This document shows, piece by piece, positions 14,463 to 29,187 of a stretch of 46,817 nt of DNA. A program made the translations under genes and the position numbers. Origin of the DNA: an uncultured Fibrobacter sp. (lineage in GTDB: Bacteria > Fibrobacterota > Fibrobacteria > Fibrobacterales > Fibrobacteraceae); assembly GCF_947166265.1 (NCBI RefSeq), contig NZ_CAMVDO010000022.1, forward strand, positions 1-46,817. Reading direction: 5' to 3'. Positions within the stretch are counted from its first letter, which is position 1; the number at the start of each line of letters is the position of its first letter. The notes beneath the pieces are model-generated. The model saw only the letters and a program-made list of their open reading frames with translations, was not told the origin of the DNA and did not search any database.

Positions 14463-16193
14463 ATGCAACGAAAAGAACTAGAAAATATTGAATATAGAAT
14501 TGATGCGCTGGAATGTTCTCGATATGCCGAAGTTCTTTCGAAAGAGGTGGAGGCTCCAACCTTCCCTTTTTGCCTATTCCAAAAAATTGCAGAAAAGGAA
14601 AAAGATCCTTTCAAAAGTAAAATTTTGTGGTTGCTTTCTGATATTCTTTCTTTAGGATTGGATTGCGAAACAAACGAATTTATACCATATTTTTTCTTTC
14701 GATTAGAGAATCTGAATGAAAGTGATGTAGAATTCCTTATTGTTTTTCTCAACAAAATTGATGATCCATATATCAAATCAAGGATTGCGGACGTATTGTT
14801 TTGCAAAACAAAGCAATTCCAGCCTTATCTAAGCATGGCAATAGATGCGTATATGGAAATGCCGATAGGTTCAAAAAATTGGAACCTATATATGCAAGAT
14901 GCATGGCAGAGGGCTCTTTTTCTCGTTAAAACTCGATGTAAAAAGCGATTAGGCGAATTTAAAAGCCTGTTCGTTGAGTTTGTCATAAAGACATCGAATA
15001 AAAATATTGAACCTCTTATGTGGGCTCTAGTAAATGTTTTTGATGCTAATGATTTAAAGACTCATTCAGCTGCGTTAGATAATTGTGTAAAAATCATTCG
15101 TTATTACATACCTAGAATAGCGTTTTCAGTAATCGGCTCTTGGAGTAAAGCAATAGACAAAATAGCCGAAGTAGATCAAAATATAGCAGATTCTCTTTAT
15201 GAGGAATTGATTAACGACCGTTTACCCTATTTTGCTAACGAAATTAAGAGTGGTTTCTTTGTCCGAGCTCACGAAATAAATCAATTATTTCCGTTACTAG
15301 GAAAAATGTCGAAAAATAAACGGGCTGAATTTCAGGACAAAGAACAATGGATGATCAAAAAATCGAGAGAACTTTATCAAAAAGCTATGCAATTTGAAGG
15401 CAAACGTTATAGTGAATATGCTAATCTAGAACGAAGAGAAAAAATGGAAAAATTTTTATCCAAGTGTAATCCTGCATTGCTGTTTGTAACCTTGCTTAAA
15501 GTGATGAAATTTGACAAGAAAACATTTGAATCCATAATTAAATCTAGCTCAGACTTAAAGAATGGATTGACTTTTGCTATAGAATCTCCAATGAATGTTC
15601 TGAATGAAGATGGTGGTATTGTATCTTCCAATCGTGAGCAATCCAATAAAGATTTGTTTGAAAAAGATTGTATCGCCAAAGAATTTCAAAAATATGTGTT
15701 CAAACAAAGTACAGAATGCCTTGAGCCCATTTTTAAAGAATTAACAAAGCAATGTAGCCTCTCTTACAAAGATGCCATTGATCAATTGTTGACACATTCC
15801 AGCTATTTAACTGAAACAAACGTATCTGCATTTGCTAGAGGCTGGGTGTACGGGTGTCAAGGAGATCTTTTCACTGCTTTACATTTGATGGTGCCCCATT
15901 TTGATCGACTTTTGACTGATTTATTAAAAGTAAATGACGTCCCAGTTATGGGAAAAAATAAAGAAACAAATGAAGATTTCGAGAAAAGTCCAAAGAAATT
16001 TTTAGATACAAACGAGGCTATTAAGATTTTAGGCGAAGAAACAGCTTTTCAAATAAAAATGCTCTTTTATAGTGAACTCGGCTTTGATTATAGAAATAGA
16101 ATTGCTCATGGACGCATAACTAGCGACTCTTATGAGCAACCTTATATATGGGCTTTTATATTAAAATTCTTACTTGATAAAGCTGGTTTGTAA
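14463..16193 (+). CDS. DUF4209-domain protein with HEPN-like RNxxxHG motif
   Basis: A 576-residue, largely helical, soluble protein. The C-terminal part ends with KMLFYSELGFDYRNRIAHGRI. The RNxxxHG signature defines DUF4209 and also satisfies the R-x4-H pattern of HEPN ribonucleases. The upstream AFARGWVYGCQGDLFTALHLMVPHFDRLL is also typical of the family. The N-terminal ~300 residues look like helical repeats. The coding sequence is clearly more AT-rich than the housekeeping genes nearby. It faces an HNH endonuclease gene, and together they form an accessory island. A defence or stress RNase role is inferred from the HEPN-like motif and context only. Confidence 0.78.
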   Translation: MQRKELENIEYRIDALECSRYAEVLSKEVEAPTFPFCLFQKIAEKEKDPFKSKILWLLSDILSLGLDCETNEFIPYFFFRLENLNESDVEFLIVFLNKIDDPYIKSRIADVLFCKTKQFQPYLSMAIDAYMEMPIGSKNWNLYMQDAWQRALFLVKTRCKKRLGEFKSLFVEFVIKTSNKNIEPLMWALVNVFDANDLKTHSAALDNCVKIIRYYIPRIAFSVIGSWSKAIDKIAEVDQNIADSLYEELINDRLPYFANEIKSGFFVRAHEINQLFPLLGKMSKNKRAEFQDKEQWMIKKSRELYQKAMQFEGKRYSEYANLERREKMEKFLSKCNPALLFVTLLKVMKFDKKTFESIIKSSSDLKNGLTFAIESPMNVLNEDGGIVSSNREQSNKDLFEKDCIAKEFQKYVFKQSTECLEPIFKELTKQCSLSYKDAIDQLLTHSSYLTETNVSAFARGWVYGCQGDLFTALHLMVPHFDRLLTDLLKVNDVPVMGKNKETNEDFEKSPKKFLDTNEAIKILGEETAFQIKMLFYSELGFDYRNRIAHGRITSDSYEQPYIWAFILKFLLDKAGL

Positions 16194-16203
16194 GTAGTTC
16201 AAC

Positions 16204-17118
16204 CTATAAAATATCGCTTTTGCCTAAATTGCATTTAGAACAAAGTGTCTGTAAATTTTCAGGGACGGTTTCTCCGCCTTTTGACCAAGGTATTATATGG
16301 TCAACATGCAATTCAACAGAGGGGTCTTTTGCGGGTGACGCTCCACATGCACAGCATTTAAAATGATCCCTTTGCAATACCAAAAATCTTAATCTAGCAT
16401 TTATAGTTCTTGATGTGGTGTGCTTGTTTTGAGAAGAAATTTTATTCTTTTCATGTTGAGATAATTTTGTTTCTTCTTCTAATTCGGGGGCGTCTGGGGT
16501 ATCGCCTTGGTCGATTTCATCGGTATTATTTGCGTATTTTACAAAGGCTTCTAACGCTTTTCGCCAACTTCCAAAACGACGCTTAAACACATCTATTGAG
16601 TATTTGCAGATTTTCGATTTTGTAAAATCAGTTGTGGTTGGTTGCCTTCCCAATAGAATCCAAATTCTTTCGATTTCATCAAAACATTGCTGTTCTGTAA
16701 TTTTGTCTTTTGAAAAACCTGTTCCTTCTAATCCTGCTTTAGTTAGTGCTGTATTCCAAGTTCCAAATCGACGAAAAATATAAGTGACGGCGTATTTCCC
16801 ATATTTTTTGTAATCTTCGTAAGTGACCGTTTTTTTGTTAGTTTTCTTGGCAACATTTAATAAATCATCAAAATACATTTGATCTGGAATTATCTTGTAT
16901 TCGTCTTTGTTTCGTTCGGCTCTTAAACCAGCCTTTTTCAAAGCATTTTTCCAAGTACCGAAATGATTTTGTATTGTGTTTAGAGAATGTTTTCCTGTTT
17001 TTCTGTATTCTGAAATGGAAATCCAATCTCGTCCTAATTGATTGGAAACCCGCTTTATGTCTTGAATTATCTCTTCATCTGATAATTCTCGTTTAATTTC
17101 ATTTAATACAAATTTCAT
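16204..17118 (-). CDS. HNH endonuclease with three HNH-associated repeats
   Basis: The start at 17118 (MKFVLNEIKR) is chosen because the upstream frame only reads through hairpin DNA. The 304-residue protein has three copies of the homing-endonuclease-associated repeat, each ending in (H/R)FG(T/S)W-x2-AL: residues ~12-65 (HFGTWKNALKKAGL), ~82-130 (RFGTWNTALTKAGL) and ~144-193 (RFGSWRKALEAF). A linker with many charged residues follows, then a C-terminal HNH nuclease (C255-x2-C258, HVDHIIPW at 271-278, N288, C293-x2-C296). The repeats should bind DNA and the HNH domain cut it. No intron or intein is evident. AT-rich and probably acquired. Confidence 0.88.
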   Translation of the reverse strand: MKFVLNEIKRELSDEEIIQDIKRVSNQLGRDWISISEYRKTGKHSLNTIQNHFGTWKNALKKAGLRAERNKDEYKIIPDQMYFDDLLNVAKKTNKKTVTYEDYKKYGKYAVTYIFRRFGTWNTALTKAGLEGTGFSKDKITEQQCFDEIERIWILLGRQPTTTDFTKSKICKYSIDVFKRRFGSWRKALEAFVKYANNTDEIDQGDTPDAPELEEETKLSQHEKNKISSQNKHTTSRTINARLRFLVLQRDHFKCCACGASPAKDPSVELHVDHIIPWSKGGETVPENLQTLCSKCNLGKSDIL

Positions 17119-17220
17119 TTTAGTTGGCTTGAAAAATGGAGTATGTTTATTTGGAAATATACTTTTATTTGAATGTTTTGGTAAACATTCTAAAGTGAAC
17201 CTGGCTAAATAAGCCAGATG

Positions 17221-17247
17221 TTGCGGGCTGGCGTCTGAAGCCCGCAA
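17221..17247. repeat. Perfect inverted repeat upstream of the HNH gene
   Basis: TTGCGGGCT and AGCCCGCAA flank a 9-nt loop. It lies at the edge between the AT-rich island and the pyrimidine operon. The same 'AGCCCGC' half reappears in the carB terminator 45 nt away. Confidence 0.6.
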
Positions 17248-17282
17248 GAAGGGGTAGCGCAAGACCCGGCTAGGGTGGGTGT

Positions 17283-17313
17283 AAAAAGGAGAAGCCCGCT
17301 CGGAGGCGGGCTT
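17283..17313 (-). terminator. Rho-independent terminator of carA-pyrG-carB
   Basis: AAGCCCGC at 17292-17299 pairs with GCGGGCTT at 17306-17313. On the minus strand the stem is followed by CTCCTTTTTAC. It lies about 60 nt after the carB stop. Confidence 0.85.
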
Positions 17314-17373
17314 GACACTTTGGGTGGGGCCGGGGCTGAAGCGAGGGGAAGGCTTTCCCCTCTTCCAACCACC

Positions 17374-23497
<6,124 letters not shown>

Positions 23498-23505
<8 letters not shown>

Positions 23506-23806
23506 ATATTGCTCTCGTTAAATAAAAACTTTGTGTATGATGCCCGATCAGGTCGGGCATGACGTTAATGCGTGTCATCCTGAGTAGTACACTGAGCCTG
23601 CCGAAGTGCAAGCGGAGCGCGTCGAAGGATCTATAAAAATAAAGGCAAAAGCCAAAAGCTTTTGCCAAACGATAAAAACAATTAAAAACGGGAAAAAGAA
23701 AAATCAGATGTCCAATAGAACGAGCGGGGAGAGTCGCCTGGTTCCGTTGCGAGATCCCTGCAACGGCGGTGCTCAAGTGTGCTTCGATGGATTCCGATAT
23801 TTTCAT
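23498..23806 (-). CDS. Possible carA leader peptide frame
   Basis: From ATG 23806 an open frame starts MKISESIEAHLS and passes codons rich in U (LIFLFPVFNCFY). It continues through the attenuator-like hairpin at 23632-23666 and closes at 23498, inside the first codons of carA. The enteric pyrBI leader has the same logic: a translated U-rich pause region in front of an attenuator. The ATG is about 10 nt after a TATATT -10 box and has only a weak GGG upstream, so initiation would be near-leaderless. The 3' half runs through dispersed repeats and need not be conserved. Translation is unproven. Confidence 0.4.
23540..23560. repeat. Palindromic repeat unit in the carA leader
   Basis: ATGCCCGA-TCAGG-TCGGGCAT is a perfect 8-bp stem with a 5-nt loop. 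Units of this type are dispersed in many genomes. Only one copy is seen here. Confidence 0.6.
23575..23636. repeat. Dispersed GTCATCCTGAG...TCGAAGGATCT-type repeat
   Basis: It starts GTCATCCTGAGTAG and ends GTCGAAGGATCT, with CTGAGCCTGCCGAAG in the middle. The outer and inner parts resemble the composite repeats at 29773 and 45582. It lies between the attenuator-like hairpin and carA. Confidence 0.6.
23632..23666 (-). terminator. Candidate attenuator terminator of the pyrimidine operon
   Basis: On the minus strand GGCAAAAGC-TTTTG-GCTTTTGCC forms a 9-bp stem followed by TTTATTTTTATAG. It lies inside the carA 5' region, just after a strongly U-rich stretch (23704-23668), so it is placed as an attenuator. 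The terminator of the upstream glnN gene is a separate hairpin at 23895-23933. Confidence 0.65.
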
Positions 23807-23815
23807 CGGAACCCA

Positions 23816-23821
23816 AATATA
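23816..23821 (-). promoter_or_regulatory. -10 box of the carA operon promoter
   Basis: TATATT on the minus strand, about 310 nt upstream of carA. Two hairpins follow in the leader: TTCCGAT/ATCGGAA (23811-23792) and CCGTTGC/GCAACGG (23766-23744). No good -35 is seen (best TTCCAC at 18-nt spacing). Confidence 0.5.
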
Positions 23822-23894
23822 GAAAATGTTTTTCCTGCGGTGGAAGTGTTTTTTTGAAAAATTTTTGAGGTGCACGTTCTATTTCAATTTTTGT

Positions 23895-23933
23895 AAAAGC
23901 AATCCGCCGGCGCGAAGCCGACGAATTGCTTTT
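23895..23933 (-). terminator. Terminator of glnN
   Basis: AAAAGCAAT and ATTGCTTTT close a long stem whose inner part is CGTCGGC-TTCG-CGCCGGCG-like, about 30 nt after the glnN stop. It is rich in GC inside with an A/T-tract stem base. Confidence 0.8.
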
Positions 23934-23964
23934 ATGAGGTTCAGGATATGAATAAGAGTGGGGA

Positions 23965-26085
23965 TTAGTAGATGAATAACATCTCTCTGTACTTCGGCAG
24001 CGGCCACTTCTCGTCGGGCACGATGCTTTCGATCTTGTCGACGATAATGCGGAGGTTTGCCATGGCATCGAGGATGACTTCGTGCTTTTCGCCGAGAGCG
24101 GTTTCCATCTGGGCGACAGCGGCTTCGAGTTCCTTGAGTTTTTCGCCAAGTTCGCGAGCGTAACCGTCTACCGCGTAGAAGCCCTGGCCCTTAGCCAATT
24201 CGTTGGTCTTGAGGGCGTTGCTGTAGGCGCAGAGCACCTGCGGAAGCACCACGTTCTTTGCAATGTCGAATGCGATCTTGCCTTCGATGTGAATCTTCTT
24301 GTGGTAATCTTCCATGTTGACTTCGTAACGGGAGTCGAGTTCGCGCTTGTTGAACACGCCGTACTTTTCGAACAGGGCCACATTTTCCTTCTTGTTGAGA
24401 GCCTGGAGGGCTTCCATGGTGGTGCGGATGTTCGGGAGGCCGCGCTTGGCAGCTTCTTCCACCCATTCGTCGGTGTAGCCGTTGCCGTTGAAGATAACGC
24501 GCTTGTGTTCCTTGACGATCTTCTGCAAAAGGTTCTGCAGTTCTTCGTGGAACTTGTCGGCAGAAACATTGGCGAGCTTGTCGGCGATGAGGTCGAAGGC
24601 TTCGGCCACAATCGTGTTGAGGATGACGTTCGGTTCGGAGCAGCTCTGGCTAGAACCCGGAGCGCGGAATTCGAACTTGTTGCCGGTGAAGGCAAAGGGC
24701 GATGTACGGTTACGGTCGGTAGCGTCGCGCGGGAGCGGCGGGAGAGTGTCAGAACCGAGCTTCAGTGCACCGGCCTGCTTGCTGGACTTCGGATCGCCCT
24801 TTTCGAGCTGGTCGATAACGTCGGCGAGCTGGTCGCCGAGGTACATGGAGATGATTGCCGGAGGAGCTTCGTTGGCACCGAGACGGTGGTCGTTACCGGC
24901 GCTAGCGACAGCCATACGGAGCAGGTCAGCGTGGGTGTCGACAGCGTAGATCACTGCGCAGAGCGTGGTGAGGAAGATGGCGTTCTGGTGCGGGTCCTTG
25001 CCCGGGTTCAAGAGGTTCGTCTTGCCGTAGTTCACAGACCAGTTGTTATGCTTGCCGGAACCGTTGATGCCGGCAAACGGCTTTTCGTGCAGCAGGCACA
25101 CGAGGCCGTGACGGTCGGCGACCTGGCGGAGCACTTCCATAATCTGCATGTTGTGGTCGCAGGCGAGGTTCACTTCTTCGAACATCGGAGCAAGTTCGAA
25201 CTGGGCCGGAGCGACTTCGTTGTGGCGGGTCTTGGCCGGAATGCCGAGTTTCCAGAGTTCCTTTTCCACGTCGTTCATGAAGTTGATGATGCGTGCCGGA
25301 ATGCTACCGAAGTAGTGGTCTTCCATCTGCTGGTGCTTTGCAGGTGCTGCACCGAACAAGGTGCGGCCTGCCTGGTACAGGTCCGGACGCTGCAGGTAGA
25401 AACGCTTGTCAATCAGGAAGTATTCCTGTTCGGCACCGAGAGTGACGGTGACCTTCTGCTGGGCAACGCCGAAGAGACCCATAAGGCGGTCGGCGGACTT
25501 CTGCAGGGCCTGAATAGAGCGGAGGAGCGGAGTCTTCTTGTCCAAGGCTTCGCCAGTGTAGCTACAGAAAGCGGTCGGGATGCAGAGCGTTGCACCGTTG
25601 CCGTGACGCTTGATGAATGCCGGAGAGGTCGGGTCCCAGGCGGTGTAGCCACGGGCTTCGAAAGTAGAACGGAGGCCGCCGCTCGGGAAAGAAGAGGCGT
25701 CCGGTTCGCCGACGATCAGGTTCTTGCCGCTGAAGGCGAGAATGGCCTTGCCGTCTTCGGGTTCAAGGAAGGAGTCGTGCTTTTCGGCGGTAGAACCGGT
25801 AAGGGGCTGGAACCAGTGAGTAAAGTGGGTGGCGCCGCGGTCGATAGCCCATTTCTTCATGGCGTGGGCGACTTCGCCTGCGATGCTCGGGTCAAGCGGT
25901 GCGCCGTCGTCGATGGTAGCGAAAAGCTTCTTGCAAATGTCTTTCGGAAGATATGCGCGCATGGCCTCGGCGTTGAAGACGTCTTCGCCGTAGAAGTCGA
26001 TGTTTGCGGGTGCTGCGGGGAGGTTTGCGCCGGCGTTTTCGCTGGCGATTTCCTTGATAGCTTTTAATCTGTATTCGTTGCTCAT
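23965..26085 (-). CDS. glnN: Type III glutamine synthetase
   Basis: This enzyme makes glutamine from glutamate, ammonia and ATP in the cytoplasm. At 706 residues it has the length and domain order of GSIII rather than GSI (about 450). The N-terminal part has [19 protein letters not shown] and [18 protein letters not shown], the catalytic part has [11 protein letters not shown] and [12 protein letters not shown], and the nucleotide region has [22 protein letters not shown] is common in Bacteroidota and other gut anaerobes. It is a single-gene unit with its own terminator. The upstream region has a hairpin (26151-26175) that could be a nitrogen-control site, but no known operator is recognisable. 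Confidence 0.97.
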   Translation of the reverse strand: MSNEYRLKAIKEIASENAGANLPAAPANIDFYGEDVFNAEAMRAYLPKDICKKLFATIDDGAPLDPSIAGEVAHAMKKWAIDRGATHFTHWFQPLTGSTAEKHDSFLEPEDGKAILAFSGKNLIVGEPDASSFPSGGLRSTFEARGYTAWDPTSPAFIKRHGNGATLCIPTAFCSYTGEALDKKTPLLRSIQALQKSADRLMGLFGVAQQKVTVTLGAEQEYFLIDKRFYLQRPDLYQAGRTLFGAAPAKHQQMEDHYFGSIPARIINFMNDVEKELWKLGIPAKTRHNEVAPAQFELAPMFEEVNLACDHNMQIMEVLRQVADRHGLVCLLHEKPFAGINGSGKHNNWSVNYGKTNLLNPGKDPHQNAIFLTTLCAVIYAVDTHADLLRMAVASAGNDHRLGANEAPPAIISMYLGDQLADVIDQLEKGDPKSSKQAGALKLGSDTLPPLPRDATDRNRTSPFAFTGNKFEFRAPGSSQSCSEPNVILNTIVAEAFDLIADKLANVSADKFHEELQNLLQKIVKEHKRVIFNGNGYTDEWVEEAAKRGLPNIRTTMEALQALNKKENVALFEKYGVFNKRELDSRYEVNMEDYHKKIHIEGKIAFDIAKNVVLPQVLCAYSNALKTNELAKGQGFYAVDGYARELGEKLKELEAAVAQMETALGEKHEVILDAMANLRIIVDKIESIVPDEKWPLPKYREMLFIY

Positions 26086-26150
26086 GGCAATCTCCTATGA
26101 ATTTTGTTTTTCGGTGCCATAAAAGCAAAACACGTGCCAAAATCAAAAAA

Positions 26151-26175
26151 TGGCGAATTTCGAGTGAAATCGCCA
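26151..26175. promoter_or_regulatory. Inverted repeat upstream of glnN
   Basis: TGGCGA/TCGCCA and TTTC/GAAA pair around a GAGT loop with one bulged A. It lies 66 nt before the glnN start in the region where a promoter is expected. Confidence 0.4.
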
Positions 26176-26252
26176 AAAACGAGTCTGTTACAAAAATTCG
26201 ATGTTTTTCAAAAATTGAAAATCCGTCCGTAATCTTACAGATTTTGTAAAGA

Positions 26253-26269
26253 AAGGGCTTTTCGCCCTT
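26253..26269 (-). terminator. Terminator of the discoidin/FISUMP gene
   Basis: On the minus strand AAGGGC-GAAAA-GCCCTT is followed by TCTTTAC. It starts 6 nt after the stop of the gene at 26275. Confidence 0.75.
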
Positions 26270-26274
26270 ATATA

Positions 26275-27579
26275 TTAGAAGGAATCTGCAGGAGCAGCCG
26301 CTTCGGAAGACTCTGCATTAAGGTTAGCGGGGGCTTCGCTCGAGTCGGTCGCGCTGGAATCGGCAATTGCATTGGGATCGACAGGGTCGGGCGCCATGAT
26401 GCAACGTACAAAGTGGTAATTCTCGGTACAAAGCATCGCTTCGCAGTAATCGGTGCCGCCGAAACGATAGAACCGGAGCTTTTTGACTTCGACGTTTCCG
26501 TCTTCGTCGGGCCAAAGAGGAATTTCCTTGGCGTCGTAGGTCCAGTAAGAGGCAAAAGCGAATTTTTCACCGCCACTTTCTTCGATGCATTGCTGGTCGT
26601 AGTAACGGCGCGTCAATCTGGAAAAGTTGAAGCCGTAAGCGTCGGTCGGGTAGAAGAATTCTTCCACGTCGGTCAAAAGTGCGGGGTCAATGCCGGAGTT
26701 TCCCTTTTCGTAGATGGCGTAGAAAGGTCTGCGGTTTGCGGTGGAGAAAAAGTCGTCGAAGGTCGCCGATTCGGGCAATGACGATTTCAGGTTTGCAAAT
26801 TCGGATTCCAGCGGAAGGCGCCAGCCTTCGGGGCATATCCTATTGTTGATGTCGGATTCCGGATATTCGAGGCCTGCGTCCTTGGGAAGTTTCAGATTAG
26901 GCTTGCTTGCGTCTATGAAGGGTCTGCTCCCAGGGGTCTTGTGTCGCAAATCTTCGGCCATCCATATCTGGCCGCCAACCTTGATGGTGTTGTACACTTG
27001 TCCGTCGCGCACATCGGTCACCTGCCCCGCGTTGAGCTTACGCGGAATCCTGGGAAATCCCCAGAACTTGACTAGCGCGATGCAGACGTCCTGATAAATT
27101 TTACCCGGATAAATGTCATCGATTTCGATAATAATCTTGAAAACGTTCTTGAGGGGCTTTTCAAAGACGACAATGTCGGGACGGTGTATTTTGTAGCCGC
27201 CCCACTGTGGTTTCAGGAGCGTGACCGTCTTTACAAGATTGTCTGTTGTATTTTGGTAAATCCTGATGGTCTTTGCCTGGCTGTAGTTCGTGTACGAAGA
27301 CGAATCGCGCATGTAACCGTTGTATAGCGTAATGACGTCGAGTTCCTGCGCTTCTACAAGAAATTCCAATGTGATGGGGTTGTCCTTGTACTTGGCCGCC
27401 CAAACCTGATAGAACGGGTGAACGTTCTTTTTCATGATCATGTTTTCGGGTCTGTAGGATTTTTGTCCCAGGTCGGGCAGTGTTGTCGAAGCCTTGATTC
27501 CGTTAATGGGGATTGAGGTGATCGCATGAGACAACGAAACAGCGACAAAAATGACGGCTATGCTCAAAAGGAACTTCAT
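26275..27579 (-). CDS. Secreted FISUMP protein with N-terminal discoidin-like domain
   Basis: A 434-residue exported protein with a signal peptide (MKFLLSIAVIFVAVSLSHA). Residues ~22-155 read ASTTLPDLGQKSYRPENM ... ITLEFLVEAQELDVITLYNGYM ... AKTIRIYQNTT, resembling the NADase-type glycan-binding (discoidin-like) domain. Residues ~180-410 form the Fibrobacter major paralogous domain (GGQIWMAEDLRHK, ICPEGWRLPLESEF, HFVRCIM). The tail is Ala/Ser/Asp-rich. FISUMP proteins are abundant in Fibrobacter and are thought to act at the cell surface, but no enzymatic role is known. The discoidin-like call comes from pattern recognition. Confidence 0.85.
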   Translation of the reverse strand: MKFLLSIAVIFVAVSLSHAITSIPINGIKASTTLPDLGQKSYRPENMIMKKNVHPFYQVWAAKYKDNPITLEFLVEAQELDVITLYNGYMRDSSSYTNYSQAKTIRIYQNTTDNLVKTVTLLKPQWGGYKIHRPDIVVFEKPLKNVFKIIIEIDDIYPGKIYQDVCIALVKFWGFPRIPRKLNAGQVTDVRDGQVYNTIKVGGQIWMAEDLRHKTPGSRPFIDASKPNLKLPKDAGLEYPESDINNRICPEGWRLPLESEFANLKSSLPESATFDDFFSTANRRPFYAIYEKGNSGIDPALLTDVEEFFYPTDAYGFNFSRLTRRYYDQQCIEESGGEKFAFASYWTYDAKEIPLWPDEDGNVEVKKLRFYRFGGTDYCEAMLCTENYHFVRCIMAPDPVDPNAIADSSATDSSEAPANLNAESSEAAAPADSF

Positions 27580-27729
27580 GCGGAAACCAAAACTACAGAT
27601 TGGCAGAGAAATATAAAAACACCTAGTTCTATATATATACGGAATTTTTGCGAAAAGAGAATAAAAAATGGTAAAATTTTGTTTTATATAACCAAATTCG
27701 GTTTAGAAAAGTATTTTTGGAAATGACGT

Positions 27730-28770
27730 ATGAATAGGTTACTTGTTTTTTTGTTGATTTTTATTTTAGCGGTGTCGGCTTCGGCGGCGGTCAAGAAAAA
27801 ACGCTTTGATGTGGGCGGGGCGGGGAATGCATCTGTTACGGTTGAAGCGGCGCCTGCTGAAGATGCTTCTGCTAAAATTGCTACGCCGGAGGCTGCTGCG
27901 GAGCCCGAAAGCTCTGCGGAGAAATCGCGATCTTTCTACACGGTGATTGCGCAGGAACAGAAGGTTCTTCGTGAAAAGTTGACGGCGGCGATTTCGGCGA
28001 TGAAAAGCGGCGACTGGGATGCCATCTGGAAATTCCTCGCGATCTGCCTTGTGTACGGTATGCTGCATGCGCTTGGTCCCGGACATGGAAAGTCGATTGT
28101 GGTCGGTTACTTTATTGCGCGTCGAGGTCGCTGGCGGCAGGGTGTGGCGCTTGGTGCGGGTATTACCGTGACGCACACGATGAGTGCGGTTCTCTTGTTG
28201 CTGATTCTGTATGCAATCTTTAAGGCGACCGTATTTTCGGCATTCGAAACGGGACGTATCGGAATCGAGCGGGCGAGCTATGCGTTGATTATGCTCACGG
28301 GTGTTTTGCTCGTGGTGCTTGCGATTCGTGATGTATTTAAGTCGCACAAGGGCTGCGGATGTTCCGCTCGGATGGAGTCTGCAGAGGGCACCGTTGCGGA
28401 GTCTGCCGGAGTGGCCGGAACCTCGGAAAAGGCTCTCCCGCCGATTGCCCGCTGGCGTGAAATCTTGGGTGTCGCCGCCGTTACGGGAATTGTGCCTTGC
28501 CCGGCTGTGGCGCTGATTGTGCTTTTCTGTCTGCTGAATTCGATGGTGGCGCTTTCGCTCCTAGGGGCGCTTGTTATTTGCATTGGTATGACGATTACGA
28601 ATGTGGCCTTCGGTATTGCCGCTGTCGCGTTCCGCAAGGGAATTGACAAGGGGAGTGCCCACACGCGTATCGCTACAAAAATATACACCGTCGCGACTCT
28701 CGCAGGCGGTGTCATTATCTTTATTTCGGGACTGTTACTGTTTACGAACCAGTTCGCGGGCCGCGTGTAG
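27730..28770 (+). CDS. NicO-family nickel/cobalt transporter
   Basis: A 346-residue inner-membrane protein. The first ~20 residues form a signal-like segment, followed by an Ala/Glu-rich stretch. From ~95 on it has the NicO/RcnA pattern: MLHALGPGHGKSIVVGYFIARRG with TVTHTMSAVLLL, a cytoplasmic loop with GCGCSAR, then TGIVPCPAVALIVLF. The H-x4-GHGK and T-H motifs bind Ni2+ or Co2+ in the family. Direction (import or export) cannot be told from sequence. Nickel would be needed by LarC elsewhere in the window, but the genes are ~22 kb apart. It converges with exbD. Confidence 0.88.
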   Translation: MNRLLVFLLIFILAVSASAAVKKKRFDVGGAGNASVTVEAAPAEDASAKIATPEAAAEPESSAEKSRSFYTVIAQEQKVLREKLTAAISAMKSGDWDAIWKFLAICLVYGMLHALGPGHGKSIVVGYFIARRGRWRQGVALGAGITVTHTMSAVLLLLILYAIFKATVFSAFETGRIGIERASYALIMLTGVLLVVLAIRDVFKSHKGCGCSARMESAEGTVAESAGVAGTSEKALPPIARWREILGVAAVTGIVPCPAVALIVLFCLLNSMVALSLLGALVICIGMTITNVAFGIAAVAFRKGIDKGSAHTRIATKIYTVATLAGGVIIFISGLLLFTNQFAGRV

Positions 28771-28791
28771 TTAGCGACGTCGCAAGTGGCT

Positions 28792-29187
28792 TTATTCCGC
28801 GCTTTCCATCTCGTTAATCAGTTGGATATTGTACAGCTTTTGCACCTGTAAAATATCGAGAATAACGGCGATGCGTTCGTAAGTCGTCCCCTTGTCGATC
28901 TTGATGGCGACAGGGGATTTCTTGTTCTGCACCGTAGCGGCCTTTTCGCGAAGTTCATCGGGAGTGCCACGCTGACCGTTAAAGGCGAGTTCCGTCTCGG
29001 AAAGCTCAATGTACAGCCCTTCGGGCGTGTCGCGCTTGGTTTCGGTCTGCGTTTCGGGCAGAATCAGCTTGAGCACCGATTCGTCCTGCTTGAATACCGA
29101 TGTCACCAGGAAGAACACCAGCAGCAAGAAGACGCAGTCGATAAGCGGCGTCATGTCGGGGCGGATTCGGCGAGTTCGCTTGGCCAT
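28792..29187 (-). CDS. exbD: ExbD/TolR biopolymer transport protein
   Basis: A 131-residue single-span protein that couples the proton gradient to TonB. The TM helix has the key aspartate in RPDMTPLIDCVFLLLVFFLV (TM at ~11-30). The periplasmic part ends with YERIAVILDILQVQ-type ExbD sequence. It directly follows exbB (the exbB stop and exbD start are adjacent) and is last in tonB-exbB-exbD. Downstream there are only 21 nt before the converging NicO gene. Confidence 0.95.
   Translation of the reverse strand: MAKRTRRIRPDMTPLIDCVFLLLVFFLVTSVFKQDESVLKLILPETQTETKRDTPEGLYIELSETELAFNGQRGTPDELREKAATVQNKKSPVAIKIDKGTTYERIAVILDILQVQKLYNIQLINEMESAE

Noticed and set aside
17119-17262. N-terminal extension of the HNH nuclease
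   Set aside because: The extension translates hairpin DNA (17221-17247) and has no ribosome-binding site. The HNH-associated repeats begin after the Met at 17118.
23741-23770. PyrR-binding loop in the carA leader
   Set aside because: The CCGTTGC/GCAACGG hairpin lacks the conserved PyrR anti-antiterminator loop bases. The U-rich tract plus terminator fits a pyrBI-like mechanism better.
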